Numbered from the stretch's first letter, positions 52,159-61,750 are shown. The stretch: 64,000 nucleotides of DNA from Clostridium fallax (GCF_900129365.1 NZ_FQVM01000007.1:1-64000), one strand, 5' to 3'. Made by a program: numbers and translations. Notes: generated by a model not told the origin, from the letters alone.

Positions 52159-53619
52159 TTATTTAATATTTTCTAATATTTTAATTAAATACTCCCATTG
52201 ATTTTTTACAGAAGATATACTTATATGTTCATCTGGTGTATGAACATCATAAATATCAGGACCAAAAGATATAATGTCTATATATCTATCTTTAAACTTT
52301 TCTTTAAAAAATCCACACTCTAACCCTGCATGTAAAGCTAATATCTCTGGTTTTTCACCTGTAATATCCTCATAAATCTTTTCACATAAAACTCTTAATT
52401 TAGAATCCTTATCATATTGCCATCCTGGATACTCTGATGATTCTGAGTAATCTGCATTAATTAACTGTGATATAACTTTAAGTCTACAAGCTATATCCTC
52501 CTTTAAAGAATCTATAGAACTTCTAATTGCACTAATATATTCTACTTCACTATCAGTAGTTTTAACCATTCCTAAGTTAGTTGAACTTTCCACTAGTCCC
52601 TCAATATCACTACTCATTGTATTAACACCACTTGGTATTAATAAAAGAGCTTGTATTGCTTTTTTAGTTGTGTCCTTAGAAAATACCTTTTCTATTTTAA
52701 ACCTCTCTTTATTTAAATTAATATCTATATTAGAATCTATTTCTTTAAATTCATTATAAAAAGTCTTTTTCCACTTATCTATAATGTTTTTGCATAACTG
52801 AAAATCATTTTTATCTATAGAAAGAATAACTTCCCCTTCTCTTGGGATAGCATTATCTCTATCTCCTCCATTTATTTTTACTATTTTATAATCTATGTTA
52901 CTTAAAAGATCATTTAATATTCTTCCTAAAAGCTTATCACTATTTGCTCTTTGTTTATGAATCTCCATTCCAGAATGTCCACCTTTTAATCCACTAATAG
53001 ATATTTTTATTGGAATAGATTTATCATCTGATTTCTCCCATTTTATTTTTAAAGAAATTTTAACTCTAACTCCTCCTGCACTACTTACTAAAAGTTTTCC
53101 CTCTTCTTCTGAATCAAGGTTTAAAAGTATTTGGCCTGTTAAATTTTTAGCATCTAAAGCTACTATTCCTCTCATATCCATTTCCTCATCTGCAGTAGCT
53201 ACAAACTCTATAGGTGGATGATTTATATTTTTAGAATCTAGCAAAGCTAACCCATAGGCTATAGCTATACCATCATCTCCTCCTAATGTTGTTCCAGATG
53301 CATATATGTAATCTTCTTCTACTCTTAATTTTAAAGGATCTTTTTTAAAGTCATGTATAACATCACTATTTTTCTCACAAACCATATCCATATGCCCTTG
53401 AATTATAACTGTAGGAGAAGCTTCATATCCTTTAGTTCCTGGTTTTTTTATTATTACATTTAACATATCATCCTGTATAACTTCTAAACCTCTACTTTTA
53501 GCAAAATTTACAAGATAATCACTAATTCCCTTTTCATTTCCAGATTCTCTAGGTATTTTTGAAATTTCCTCAAAATACTTAAATACATTTTTAGGTTCTA
53601 AATTTGATATTATATTCAT
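52159..53619 (-). CDS. pepD: Aminoacyl-histidine dipeptidase PepD (M20C)
   Basis: The 486-residue metallopeptidase hydrolyses Xaa-His and other dipeptides. Zinc-site segments are GHMDMVCEK and GGDDGIAIAY. The conserved EEEGKLLVSSAGG and GLKGGHSGMEIHK follow. The C-terminal HAGLECGFFKE completes the PepD pattern. The length is normal. AAAGGA precedes the ATG. Confidence 0.93.
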   Translation of the reverse strand: MNIISNLEPKNVFKYFEEISKIPRESGNEKGISDYLVNFAKSRGLEVIQDDMLNVIIKKPGTKGYEASPTVIIQGHMDMVCEKNSDVIHDFKKDPLKLRVEEDYIYASGTTLGGDDGIAIAYGLALLDSKNINHPPIEFVATADEEMDMRGIVALDAKNLTGQILLNLDSEEEGKLLVSSAGGVRVKISLKIKWEKSDDKSIPIKISISGLKGGHSGMEIHKQRANSDKLLGRILNDLLSNIDYKIVKINGGDRDNAIPREGEVILSIDKNDFQLCKNIIDKWKKTFYNEFKEIDSNIDINLNKERFKIEKVFSKDTTKKAIQALLLIPSGVNTMSSDIEGLVESSTNLGMVKTTDSEVEYISAIRSSIDSLKEDIACRLKVISQLINADYSESSEYPGWQYDKDSKLRVLCEKIYEDITGEKPEILALHAGLECGFFKEKFKDRYIDIISFGPDIYDVHTPDEHISISSVKNQWEYLIKILENIK

Positions 53620-53824
53620 ATTTATTCAAATCCTTTCCTACATTAATAGAGTTCAAATAAAATTATCGTCCTAATTATATAATATCTATTTTTTACTATA
53701 TGTAAAATTTTAAAAATTTTAAAATTTATAATTTTTACTGAATATTTAAAATAATACTCGCAAATATTTAAATTAAGTAATATAATTAATTAATATGTAA
53801 AAATTTATAAAGAGGTGGTAAACT

Positions 53825-55240
53825 ATGCAAAAAACAAAAATGATATTCACCATTGGTCCTGCTAGTGATAATAAAGAAACATTAAGAGAATTTATCAAAA
53901 TAGGCATGAGTGCTGCAAGATTAAACTTTTCTCATGGTACTTATGAAAGTCACCTTGAAAAAATAAATATATTAAAAGATTTAAGAAAAGAAATGAATTC
54001 ATCTACTGCTATATTAATAGATATTAAAGGTCCTAAAATAAGAACTCATAATTTCAAAAATGATGGAGTTACTTTAAAAGAAGGAGATAAGTTTTCATTT
54101 ATTTGTGGAAAAGAAATTTTAGGCGATGAAACTAAGTGTTCTATCTCTTATGATGAACTTTATAAAGACGTTAAAGTTAATGGAACTATATTAGTAGATG
54201 ATGGTCTTTTAGAATTTAAAATTTTAGAAATAGATGGTAAAGAAATAAAATGTGAAGTAGTAGTTGGCGGAGATATTAAGAATCATAAGGGAGTTAATGT
54301 TCCTAATGTTAGCATAAATCTTCCCGCAATTACAGAAAAAGATGCTGAAGATTTAAAATTTGCTTGTAAAGTAGAGGCAGATTTTGTAGCAGCTTCCTTT
54401 ATAAGAAAAGCAAGTGACATATTAGAGTATCGTAAAATACTTAATGATAATGGTGGAAAAAACATAAAAATAATAGCTAAAATTGAAAGCCAAGAAGGGG
54501 TTAATAACGTTAAAGATATAATAGAGGTTGCAGACGGAATAATGGTTGCAAGAGGAGATATGGGAGTTGAAATTCCTATAGAAAAAGTTCCTATAATCCA
54601 AAAGAAAATTATAAAAAAATGCAACACTGTAGGTAAAATAGTTATAACAGCTACTCAAATGCTTGATTCAATGATAAGAAACTCAAGACCTACAAGAGCA
54701 GAAGCTTGTGATATTTGTAATGCTATCTTTGATGGTACTGATGCAATAATGCTAAGTGGTGAAAGCGCTTCTGGATTATATCCTATATTAGCAGCTAAAA
54801 CAATGTCTAAAATAGCAAAGGAAACTGAAGATAATTTAGACTATGAATATATGACTAAAAGATTAAAAAATCCAGATTTAGTAGACTTTGAACATGCAAT
54901 TAGCTACTCTGCTGCTAAGACTGCAAATAAATTGCCTACTAAAGCTATTGTAGCTGCTACTAAAAGTGGTGTTACTGCAAGACTTATATCTAGATATAAG
55001 CCATGTTGTCCTATAATAGCTATAACTCCAGAACCAACAGTAGCTCGTTCTCTTGCTTTAAATTTTGGAGTACTTCCAAGACTTTGTAAAGATTTCAAAA
55101 CTACAGAGGAAATTTTAAGTCAAGCAAAAGAAATTGCAAAGGAAACTAAGTATATTTCAGAAGGAGATACTATAATGGTTGCAGCAGGTCCAACTTCTCA
55201 ACCAGGTGGAACAAATATGCTTAAAATAGAAACAGTTTAA
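53825..55240 (+). CDS. pyk: Pyruvate kinase
   Basis: The 471-residue glycolytic enzyme makes pyruvate and ATP. Diagnostic pieces are MSAARLNFSHGTYE, DIKGPKIRTHNF, IIAKIESQEGV, VARGDMGVEIP and TATQMLDSMI. It lacks the extra C-terminal PEP-utiliser domain found in some Firmicute enzymes and ends in the regulatory domain. GAGGTGG precedes the ATG. The gene stands alone with its own terminator. Confidence 0.97.
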   Translation: MQKTKMIFTIGPASDNKETLREFIKIGMSAARLNFSHGTYESHLEKINILKDLRKEMNSSTAILIDIKGPKIRTHNFKNDGVTLKEGDKFSFICGKEILGDETKCSISYDELYKDVKVNGTILVDDGLLEFKILEIDGKEIKCEVVVGGDIKNHKGVNVPNVSINLPAITEKDAEDLKFACKVEADFVAASFIRKASDILEYRKILNDNGGKNIKIIAKIESQEGVNNVKDIIEVADGIMVARGDMGVEIPIEKVPIIQKKIIKKCNTVGKIVITATQMLDSMIRNSRPTRAEACDICNAIFDGTDAIMLSGESASGLYPILAAKTMSKIAKETEDNLDYEYMTKRLKNPDLVDFEHAISYSAAKTANKLPTKAIVAATKSGVTARLISRYKPCCPIIAITPEPTVARSLALNFGVLPRLCKDFKTTEEILSQAKEIAKETKYISEGDTIMVAAGPTSQPGGTNMLKIETV

Positions 55241-55246
55241 ATAATA

Positions 55247-55280
55247 AGACATCTCACAAATTAAATTTTGTGAGATGTCT
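55247..55280 (+). terminator. Terminator after pyk
   Basis: A perfect 14-bp stem (AGACATCTCACAAA with its complement, six-base loop) is followed by ATTTTATT, six bases after the pyk stop. Confidence 0.88.
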
Positions 55281-55387
55281 ATTTTATTAAATATTTTTAA
55301 AATCTTTAATATTAAAATTAAGTTTTAATACTAATTTATCTCATTCATATAATACCATATTACTTTAATAAAAATCTTATATAATCT

Positions 55388-57082
55388 TTATTTATATACC
55401 TCTTCTAATTCATTCCACAAGAAATCCATTAATTCTTTTATCATATCTTCACTAAAGTCAAATTTAATTCCAGTATCTTTATAAAGTTCTCTTAACGGCT
55501 TTTCTGCACCTTCTGATAAACCATTCTTGTACATTTTTATAGCATTTTCTTTGTTTTCTTTATAGTTTTTATAAACTTGTAAAGCACCTAATTGAGCTAT
55601 GGCATATTCTATATAATAAAATGGAACTTCATATATATGAAGTTGTTTTTTCCATCTATGTTTTAATTCCTCAGAAAGTCCAGACCAATCCATATAAGTA
55701 TATACAAATGCTTTAGCTATTTTAGTAAACTCTTCATTTCTTTCCTCTTCTGTCACATCTGGATTTAAATATATCCAATGTTGAAATTTATCTACAACCA
55801 TTGCCCAAGGAAGAAATTTTATTATTCCTTCTAGTTGTTCTCTTTTAGCCCTCTTAAAGTCTTCTTCATTATAAAATTCCTTCCAATGTTCCATTGTTAG
55901 AAGTTCCATAGACATAGATGCAAGTTCTGCAATTTCACTTGGAGTATCTTTATACTCTGGAACCTTTATATGAGATGCAAGCATAGCATGAACAGAGTGT
56001 CCTCCTTCATGGCAAAGAGTAACCATATCTCCTTGACTATTATCACTATTCATGAATATAAATGGTATATTACTTTCAGGAAAATAGTCACAAAATCCAC
56101 CTGGTGATTTAAATTTCCTACTATCTAAATCCAAGGTTTTTTCTTTATCCATTCTATTTAAAACATCTCCAAAGAAAGGATTTAATTTATAAAATATATT
56201 TGTAACTCCATTTATTAATTCTCTAGTTGAGTTACATGGCTTTAAAGGAGTCTCACCTTTAAACACTCCTTGCTCATCCCAAGGCCTAAAACTATTTACT
56301 CCAAGTTCTTTTGCTTTTCTTTTTTCTATTTTTTCTTTTAGTGGAACTACATATTTTCTAACAGCTTCATGGAATTCATTACAATCTTCTGGATTATAGT
56401 CAAATCTTCTAAGATATTTAAACATATAATCTCTATAATTAGAAAATCCTGCATTTTTAGCAATTTCATTTCTTATATGAACTAATTTATCAAATATATC
56501 ATCTAATTTTTCTTTATCCTGTAATATTCTTTCCTCTATTAATTTAAATGCTTTTTCTCTTACATCTCTATTTTCATTTCTTAAATATTTACTCATCTGA
56601 GGAAGTGTTTTTTCTTCACCGTCCCAAATAACAGTCATTGAGCCTGTTACATCATAATATTTATTAGCTAATTTATTTTCTTCTACTGATAAAGGAATAT
56701 TTTCTTTTCTAAAGATTTCTATATCGTTCCTTTTTATTTTTAACATTAAATCATAATAAGAATCTAATTCGTCCTTTAAAGAACTATTATAAATAAAATT
56801 ATTTATTTTATCTTTATATTCATTAATTATTGGCATTATGTATTGTTGATCATATTCATAGGTTTTCTTTATCTTTAAATCATTATTATACCCATTAAAT
56901 TTAGCATAATTTCTACGTAATCTTTCCTCTATTATATTAGATAACTTATCAAAGCTACTTATCCATTCCTTTAATTCTTCTACATTCTTTATATTCTCTT
57001 TTAAAAGTTTTTCATAAGCTTTAATTATTTCTTCTTTAGGCTCATCATCATTTATATGCTTTCTTAAATCATCAAATTCCAT
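55388..57082 (-). CDS. pepF: Oligoendopeptidase F-type M3 metallopeptidase
   Basis: The 564-residue cytoplasmic zinc peptidase cleaves short peptides. The M3 motif is HEGGH in LCHEGGHSVHA, with a downstream Glu in PSEIAELASMSMELL. This places it in the oligoendopeptidase F group, though it is slightly shorter than the typical 600 residues. GGAGGG lies before the ATG. Confidence 0.9.
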   Translation of the reverse strand: MEFDDLRKHINDDEPKEEIIKAYEKLLKENIKNVEELKEWISSFDKLSNIIEERLRRNYAKFNGYNNDLKIKKTYEYDQQYIMPIINEYKDKINNFIYNSSLKDELDSYYDLMLKIKRNDIEIFRKENIPLSVEENKLANKYYDVTGSMTVIWDGEEKTLPQMSKYLRNENRDVREKAFKLIEERILQDKEKLDDIFDKLVHIRNEIAKNAGFSNYRDYMFKYLRRFDYNPEDCNEFHEAVRKYVVPLKEKIEKRKAKELGVNSFRPWDEQGVFKGETPLKPCNSTRELINGVTNIFYKLNPFFGDVLNRMDKEKTLDLDSRKFKSPGGFCDYFPESNIPFIFMNSDNSQGDMVTLCHEGGHSVHAMLASHIKVPEYKDTPSEIAELASMSMELLTMEHWKEFYNEEDFKRAKREQLEGIIKFLPWAMVVDKFQHWIYLNPDVTEEERNEEFTKIAKAFVYTYMDWSGLSEELKHRWKKQLHIYEVPFYYIEYAIAQLGALQVYKNYKENKENAIKMYKNGLSEGAEKPLRELYKDTGIKFDFSEDMIKELMDFLWNELEEVYK

Positions 57083-57171
57083 AATAACCCTCCATTTTAA
57101 ATAATATTTATATTTTAATTATAAAATATATTATCTTGAAAATATTTATGCCTTTTTTATTAAAATTTTGT

Positions 57172-57687
57172 TTATTTTGATAATAATTCAATCTTTTCTT
57201 TAAGATAAATGCTTTTAGGAAAAATCCCTTGTAAGTATTTGTAGGTTTCTTTAGCCTTTAAATCCTCTTTTAGTATTTCATAGCTCTCTCCAAGTTTTAG
57301 CTGTATATCTATATCAGTTCTCACCTTATTATTTTTATTTAGTCTTTCAATTATTTCTATAAAATCTTTATAATTTTTTAAATTAAATAAACTTAGTGCC
57401 TCCAAAACTTCAAATACTAAATCTTTATTATTTAATTCTAGACCCTTCCTAGAACATTCTAAGCACAACTTAAAATTTTTATTATTAAACTCTTTAATGG
57501 CACTTTCTTTTAAGATGCCAAACTCACTTTTTAACTTTTTAAAATCAAAGTAAAGATAAATACAATAGATTATCCCAATAAATAACATAAAAGGCATTGC
57601 AATTCCTATAATAAATATCATAACTCCTATTGCTATTTTCCCTCTCATTGAAGCTTTAGGATTTCTAAGATAAAATGGTTTTATCAT
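57172..57687 (-). CDS. Membrane protein with TPR-like tail
   Basis: The 171-residue protein has two hydrophobic segments close together at residues about 15-50 (GKIAIGVMIFIIGIAMPFML, IGIIYCIYLYF). Helical repeats (KEFNNKNFKLCLECSRKGLE and KLGESYEILKEDLKAKETY) look like two to three TPR units. No family name is recognised. It lies alone between pepF and the S1 gene, with a terminator upstream. Confidence 0.7.
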   Translation of the reverse strand: MIKPFYLRNPKASMRGKIAIGVMIFIIGIAMPFMLFIGIIYCIYLYFDFKKLKSEFGILKESAIKEFNNKNFKLCLECSRKGLELNNKDLVFEVLEALSLFNLKNYKDFIEIIERLNKNNKVRTDIDIQLKLGESYEILKEDLKAKETYKYLQGIFPKSIYLKEKIELLSK

Positions 57688-57713
57688 TTTTATACCACTT
57701 CCTATGTAAATAA

Positions 57714-57750
57714 AGGTTTAGCATTAAATTTATTATCTAATGCTAAACCT
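57714..57750 (-). terminator. Terminator after the S1-domain gene
   Basis: A perfect 13-bp stem (AGGTTTAGCATTA with its complement, 11-base loop) lies about 30 bases beyond the stop. It is followed by TTTATTT on the minus strand. Confidence 0.85.
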
Positions 57751-57781
57751 AGTACATCTTAACTATAAAATATTTTTACTT

Positions 57782-58960
57782 TTAAAGTTTTAAATCTCCT
57801 AATTTATCCTTTAATATATCTCCTAAAGTAGCCCCTTCTTCTTCATCAACATATTTAAGATAATCCTTTGACTTTTCTACTGCATCTTTTATACTTAAGC
57901 TCATTTTATGATTTTTCTCATCTATATCTAAAACCTTAACTTTTATTGTTTCACCAATTTTTAAAACATCAGATGCCTTAGCTATATTTTCATCAGTTAT
58001 TTCTGATATATGAACTAATCCTTCAACTCCAGGCTCTAATTCTACAAAAGCTCCAAAATTCATGAATTTTACAACTTTACCTTGAATGATATCATTTATT
58101 TTATATTTACCATTTAAATTATCCCAAGGATTGTTATCTACCTCTTTTAACGCTAATGATAATCTTCCTTTAATTTCATCAAAATCTTGAACAAATACTT
58201 CAACTTTATCTCCTACAGAAACTACTTCTGATGGATCTACAATTCTCTTCCATGAAAGATCATTATTATGAACTAATCCTTCTATTCCACCAATATCTAC
58301 AAAAGCACCAAACTTGACAAGTCTAACTACTTTACCATTTCTTTTTTCACCTTTTCTTAAAGAAGCCCATAATTTTTTCTTTTCTTCTTCTATAGCTCTT
58401 CTCTTTTCTTCCTTTATTTTTTCGTCTATAACTCTTCTTGATACTACAACTTTTTTCTTTTCTTTATCAAATTCTATAATTTCAACTTCTACATCCTTAT
58501 CAATTAATGTTTTTAAATCAATTTTTCCCATTCCAGAAGCTTGAGATGCAGGCATAAAGATTCTAATACCTTTATAGAATGCTATTAATCCGCCTTTTAC
58601 TTCCTCTTTTATTTTTATTATTAAATGTTTTTTCTCTTTATAAGCCTTTTTTATACTATCCCAAACCCTTATAGAATCTACTCTTTTCTTTGATAAAGCA
58701 ACATTTCCTTCTCCATTATCCTTTGATATAATCATTACATCAATTTCATCATCCACTTTTAAAATATCTGCTGGGTTAATATCTATATCGTTAGAAAGCT
58801 CTTCTTTTGATATAACACCATCTGCAAAATAATTTATATTTACAAATACTTCTTTATCTGTTATATCTATAACCTTACCTTTTACTATTTGGCCATTATA
58901 TATTTTGTTAAAATCATAAGCCTTCATCATTTCATCCATTGACATATTTTCTGTTGTCAT
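57782..58960 (-). CDS. S1-domain RNA-binding protein, ribosomal protein S1-like
   Basis: The 392-residue protein has four S1 domains: YNGQIVKGKVIDI, RIFMPASQASG, RNGKVVRLVKFGAFVDIGG and IQGKVVKFMNFGAFVELEPG. It has the length of Firmicute S1 homologues rather than the six-domain E. coli S1, and is not fused to IspH. It probably assists translation or mRNA handling. GAGGAG precedes the ATG at 58960. Confidence 0.92.
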   Translation of the reverse strand: MTTENMSMDEMMKAYDFNKIYNGQIVKGKVIDITDKEVFVNINYFADGVISKEELSNDIDINPADILKVDDEIDVMIISKDNGEGNVALSKKRVDSIRVWDSIKKAYKEKKHLIIKIKEEVKGGLIAFYKGIRIFMPASQASGMGKIDLKTLIDKDVEVEIIEFDKEKKKVVVSRRVIDEKIKEEKRRAIEEEKKKLWASLRKGEKRNGKVVRLVKFGAFVDIGGIEGLVHNNDLSWKRIVDPSEVVSVGDKVEVFVQDFDEIKGRLSLALKEVDNNPWDNLNGKYKINDIIQGKVVKFMNFGAFVELEPGVEGLVHISEITDENIAKASDVLKIGETIKVKVLDIDEKNHKMSLSIKDAVEKSKDYLKYVDEEEGATLGDILKDKLGDLKL

Positions 58961-59341
58961 AAAAACTTCAACTCCTCATTACGATGTTCATGATTTTATT
59001 TTAACCTAATATGGTAGATTAAAACAATAGTATTAAAATATTTATAATTTTTTTCACAATATTTTTAATATAATTACAATATAATATTTATTAGAATTTT
59101 ATTACATTTTATATGATATAATTTAACTAATATAATTTTTATTTATCTATATGGTATCTAATAACTTATAATATTATATAAAAAAATATATAACGTGAGT
59201 TTTTAAGTGATTTCATGCGATTTTTATTTCTAAATCACTTTAACTATAGAATTTAATCTTTTTTAACCGTTTTTGAACTTTGTTAAATACAGCAACATAA
59301 CATATAATTACATTATGATAATTCATTAGGAGGTGTAAACA
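58961..59341. other. Divergent intergenic region with pspA-module promoter
   Basis: A 380-base AT-rich gap separates the S1 gene and the plus-strand envelope-stress module. It holds an inverted repeat (59205-59213 with 59232-59240, AAGTGATTT), a promoter at 59280-59308 and a strong ribosome site at 59328-59333. The S1 promoter must lie near 58965-59050, but I cannot place it. Confidence 0.6.
59280..59308 (+). promoter_or_regulatory. Sigma-A-type promoter of the pspA module
   Basis: TTGTTA at 59280-59285 and a perfect TATAAT at 59303-59308 are separated by 17 bases. An inverted repeat AAGTGATTT lies 40 bases upstream and could be an operator. The promoter is 34 bases before the ATT start codon. 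Confidence 0.7.
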
Positions 59342-59995
59342 ATTAAAAGGAAAAAGCGATTTTTATCAACTATATTTCTAACTTTAATATTTTTAATTTC
59401 AAGTTTTGCAATAGATACTTTAAACGTTGCAAATTCTGGTGATTACAATAATCAGTTGGTTTATGCAAAAGGAGGACATTCTCATAGTTCTAGTCATAGT
59501 TCAAGAAGTAGTTCTGGTTTTAAGTCTTCCTCTTCATTTAAAAGTAGTTCATCCACCAATAAATCTAGTGGAAATCAAGGAAGTAAATCTTCAATAAATA
59601 AGAACCCTAAATCATCTACTGGGGATTATAAATCTGGCTCTTTTTCTAATAAAAGTTCTGATAAAAGTAATTCATCCTCTAATGATAAAGGAAATTCTTC
59701 TAATTCCTCTAGTAAAAGTGGAGACTACAAATCCGGTTCCTTTAGTAATTCACCACCAACTAATGAAGAAAAAAATTCTAATAAGGAGAATGATCAAAAA
59801 CGATATAATGATAGTGGTTCTAAAAGATCCTTTATTCCAATTCCCTTTGGATCACCATTTGGAAGAAGCCGTTCTTATTACGGGGGATATGGATCACAAC
59901 ATAGTATTCTATGGACAGTATTTAAAATATTTATAGCATTTATAATAATTATTATTATAATAAATCTTATTAAAAAATTTACAAGAAGAAAATAA
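59342..59995 (+). CDS. Secreted Ser/Gly-rich membrane protein, probable ATT start
   Basis: TTAGGAGGTG lies eight bases before an ATT at 59342. Read from there, the frame gives a basic signal sequence (KRKKRFLSTIFLTLIFLISS). It then runs without a stop into the frame commonly called only from TTG at 59456. The 217-residue product is rich in Ser, Gly and Lys, with the repeat GDYKSGSFSN twice. A FIPIPFGSPFGRSRSYYGG stretch and a C-terminal membrane segment (IFIAFIIIIIIINLI) with a basic tail follow. No ATG lies in frame near the site. It precedes pspA by 17 bases. Its function is unknown; a role in envelope stress is inferred. Confidence 0.8.
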   Translation: MKRKKRFLSTIFLTLIFLISSFAIDTLNVANSGDYNNQLVYAKGGHSHSSSHSSRSSSGFKSSSSFKSSSSTNKSSGNQGSKSSINKNPKSSTGDYKSGSFSNKSSDKSNSSSNDKGNSSNSSSKSGDYKSGSFSNSPPTNEEKNSNKENDQKRYNDSGSKRSFIPIPFGSPFGRSRSYYGGYGSQHSILWTVFKIFIAFIIIIIIINLIKKFTRRK

Positions 59996-60012
59996 TATTT
60001 GGAGGGATAATA

Positions 60013-60735
60013 ATGGGAGTTTTTGGAAGAATATCAAATATGTTTAAGGCTAAAGCAAATGATGCTTTAGATAATTTAGAAAATCCAATTCAATTACTTG
60101 ATCAAAAAATAAGAGATATGGAGGAAAATTTAAATAAAGCTAAACTATCCTCCGCTCAAATCCTTGGTAATGTTCATGAAATAGAGAAGAAAATGAAAGA
60201 GGCTGAATTAGAATCTAAAGATTATGATGATAAAGTCAAACTTGCACTTTCTAAAGGAAATGAAGATTTAGCAAAGAAAGCTCTTCAAAGAAAATTAGAT
60301 GCAGATAAAAAATATGAAAGTTTAAAAAATAGTTATAATGAAGCCTATAGTAAAGCTGAAACTATTAAAACTAATTTAAGATCTTTAGAGGAAGAGATTG
60401 AAAAAACAAGAAATTACAGAGATGAGGCTGCTGCAAGATACAATAATGCTGAAGCTTCAAAGAAAGTAAATGAAATTTTAGCTAATGTTCAAACTAAATC
60501 AAACTCAATAAATATTGATGATATTGAAAGAAAAATTCAAAAGAAAGAATCTTTAGCAGAAGGATTAGGAGATTTAAAGAAGGTTGATACTTTAGAAGAT
60601 GAATTTGAAGCTTTAAACAAAATAGATTTAGATGCAGAACTTGATAAGTATAAAAATCCTAGTTCTTCTTCATCAGTTAAAACTAATAGTGACTCATCTT
60701 TAGATGATGAACTTTCTAAATATAAAGATAAATAA
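60013..60735 (+). CDS. pspA: Phage shock protein A (PspA/IM30 family)
   Basis: The 240-residue peripheral membrane protein is largely coiled coil. An N-terminal amphipathic helix (MGVFGRISNMFKAKANDALD) leads to NPIQLLDQKIRDMEENL, the PspA signature. Long Lys/Glu helices follow, and a Ser/Asp-rich C-terminal tail replaces a longer helix 5. The family forms ring or rod assemblies that protect damaged membranes. GGAGGG precedes the start. It is flanked by the secreted Ser-rich protein and a Cys-rich protein in one transcript. Confidence 0.92.
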   Translation: MGVFGRISNMFKAKANDALDNLENPIQLLDQKIRDMEENLNKAKLSSAQILGNVHEIEKKMKEAELESKDYDDKVKLALSKGNEDLAKKALQRKLDADKKYESLKNSYNEAYSKAETIKTNLRSLEEEIEKTRNYRDEAAARYNNAEASKKVNEILANVQTKSNSINIDDIERKIQKKESLAEGLGDLKKVDTLEDEFEALNKIDLDAELDKYKNPSSSSSVKTNSDSSLDDELSKYKDK

Positions 60736-60745
60736 GGTGACAAAA

Positions 60746-61405
60746 ATGAGTAAAGATTTAGATTTTATAAAAAATGAAAAAGACTTATGGGGAAAAATAT
60801 TTGTAGATATAAATTATGCAATAGATAATATATCTCCATTTATAGAAGAAAAAAATCTAAATAGAAGAAAATATTATATAAAAAAAGATATTCTAAAAAA
60901 ATATATAAATTTACTAGATAGTGCAGAATCTGAGCTATCTTTTAAAAAATCCTTTTTCTCTTTTTTAAAAGATAATAAGTATGAAAACTTATTATCTTCA
61001 TATAAGAATGATCACAGAAGTGATTTTAATCAGTTAAGGAACTGCGATAAGTGTGCTTGCTTAAATTGTATAAAAGAATGTAGTTTTAACAGCTGCTTAG
61101 GCTGTAAAAGCGGTTCTTATATAAAAAAATGTGATAAAGAAAAAATTAATATTACAGTTTATGAAAATTGGATTTTAGATTTAACTAACAATAATACTGG
61201 TATTAGTAATAAATATAAAGTTCTTGGTACACTTGAAGACTGCCAGTTAGATAGACATTATATAGTTCTTCAAAATATTATGGATTCTAATGATAAATTT
61301 ATACTTTATTATTATCCTGGTATAAGTGAAGATAATTATGGAGAAATAACTGACGGAGAAGAGTTTGATTTTGTTGTAGAAACCTTTGAAGGAAAAGATC
61401 TTTAA
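60746..61405 (+). CDS. Cys-rich protein of unknown function in the pspA module
   Basis: The 219-residue protein has a helical N-terminal half and a central cluster of nine Cys residues, from CDKCACLNCIKECSFN to CLGCKSGSYIKKC. This suggests zinc or iron-sulfur binding. The C-terminal half (KVLGTLEDCQLDRHYIVLQN) looks like a small beta domain ending GEEFDFVVETFEGKDL. AAGGTGAC sets the ATG at 60746; the open frame extends upstream into pspA. I recognise no named family. The position 10 bases after pspA implies cotranscription. Confidence 0.8.
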   Translation: MSKDLDFIKNEKDLWGKIFVDINYAIDNISPFIEEKNLNRRKYYIKKDILKKYINLLDSAESELSFKKSFFSFLKDNKYENLLSSYKNDHRSDFNQLRNCDKCACLNCIKECSFNSCLGCKSGSYIKKCDKEKINITVYENWILDLTNNNTGISNKYKVLGTLEDCQLDRHYIVLQNIMDSNDKFILYYYPGISEDNYGEITDGEEFDFVVETFEGKDL

Positions 61406-61408
61406 GTT

Positions 61409-61464
61409 AAAAGCACTGAGATTAATATGCTTGTAAAATAAGCTCTTTAAATCTCAGTGCTTTT
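61409..61464 (+). terminator. Terminator of the pspA module
   Basis: A perfect 15-bp stem (61409-61423 with 61450-61464) encloses a smaller GCTT/AAGC hairpin, followed by ATTATATTT. It lies four bases after the stop. Confidence 0.88.
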
Positions 61465-61549
61465 ATTATATTTATATTATAATTTAAAAACAAATTAATC
61501 TTTAATTATAAACCTATATAAGTATATTTTAAATATAGTATATGATAGT

Positions 61550-61750
61550 CTAAATTATTTTCTTTACATCAAATCCTAAGTCTTCTATAGTTTCCTTTAA
61601 AACTTCGTCAGAAACAGAGCCTTCTATTATAGCCTTTCCTTTTTCTATATTTATAATCTTATCTATTCCTTTTAAAGATTCTAAGGCCCCCTTAACACTA
61701 TTTACACAATGCATACATGACATACCTTCTATTATTATAGTCTTCTTCAT
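61550..61750 (-). CDS. copZ: Copper chaperone CopZ
   Basis: The 66-residue HMA-domain protein has the metal site MSCMHC in EGMSCMHCVNSVKG. It passes Cu(I) to CopA. AGGAGG precedes the ATG. It lies 110 bases downstream of copA, as in many Firmicute copper operons; the csoR regulator is not in the window. Confidence 0.93.
   Translation of the reverse strand: MKKTIIIEGMSCMHCVNSVKGALESLKGIDKIINIEKGKAIIEGSVSDEVLKETIEDLGFDVKKII

Noticed and set aside
59456..59995. Ser-rich protein starting at TTG 59456
   Set aside because: No ribosome site is near, and the frame continues upstream through a signal peptide to a strong site before ATT at 59342.
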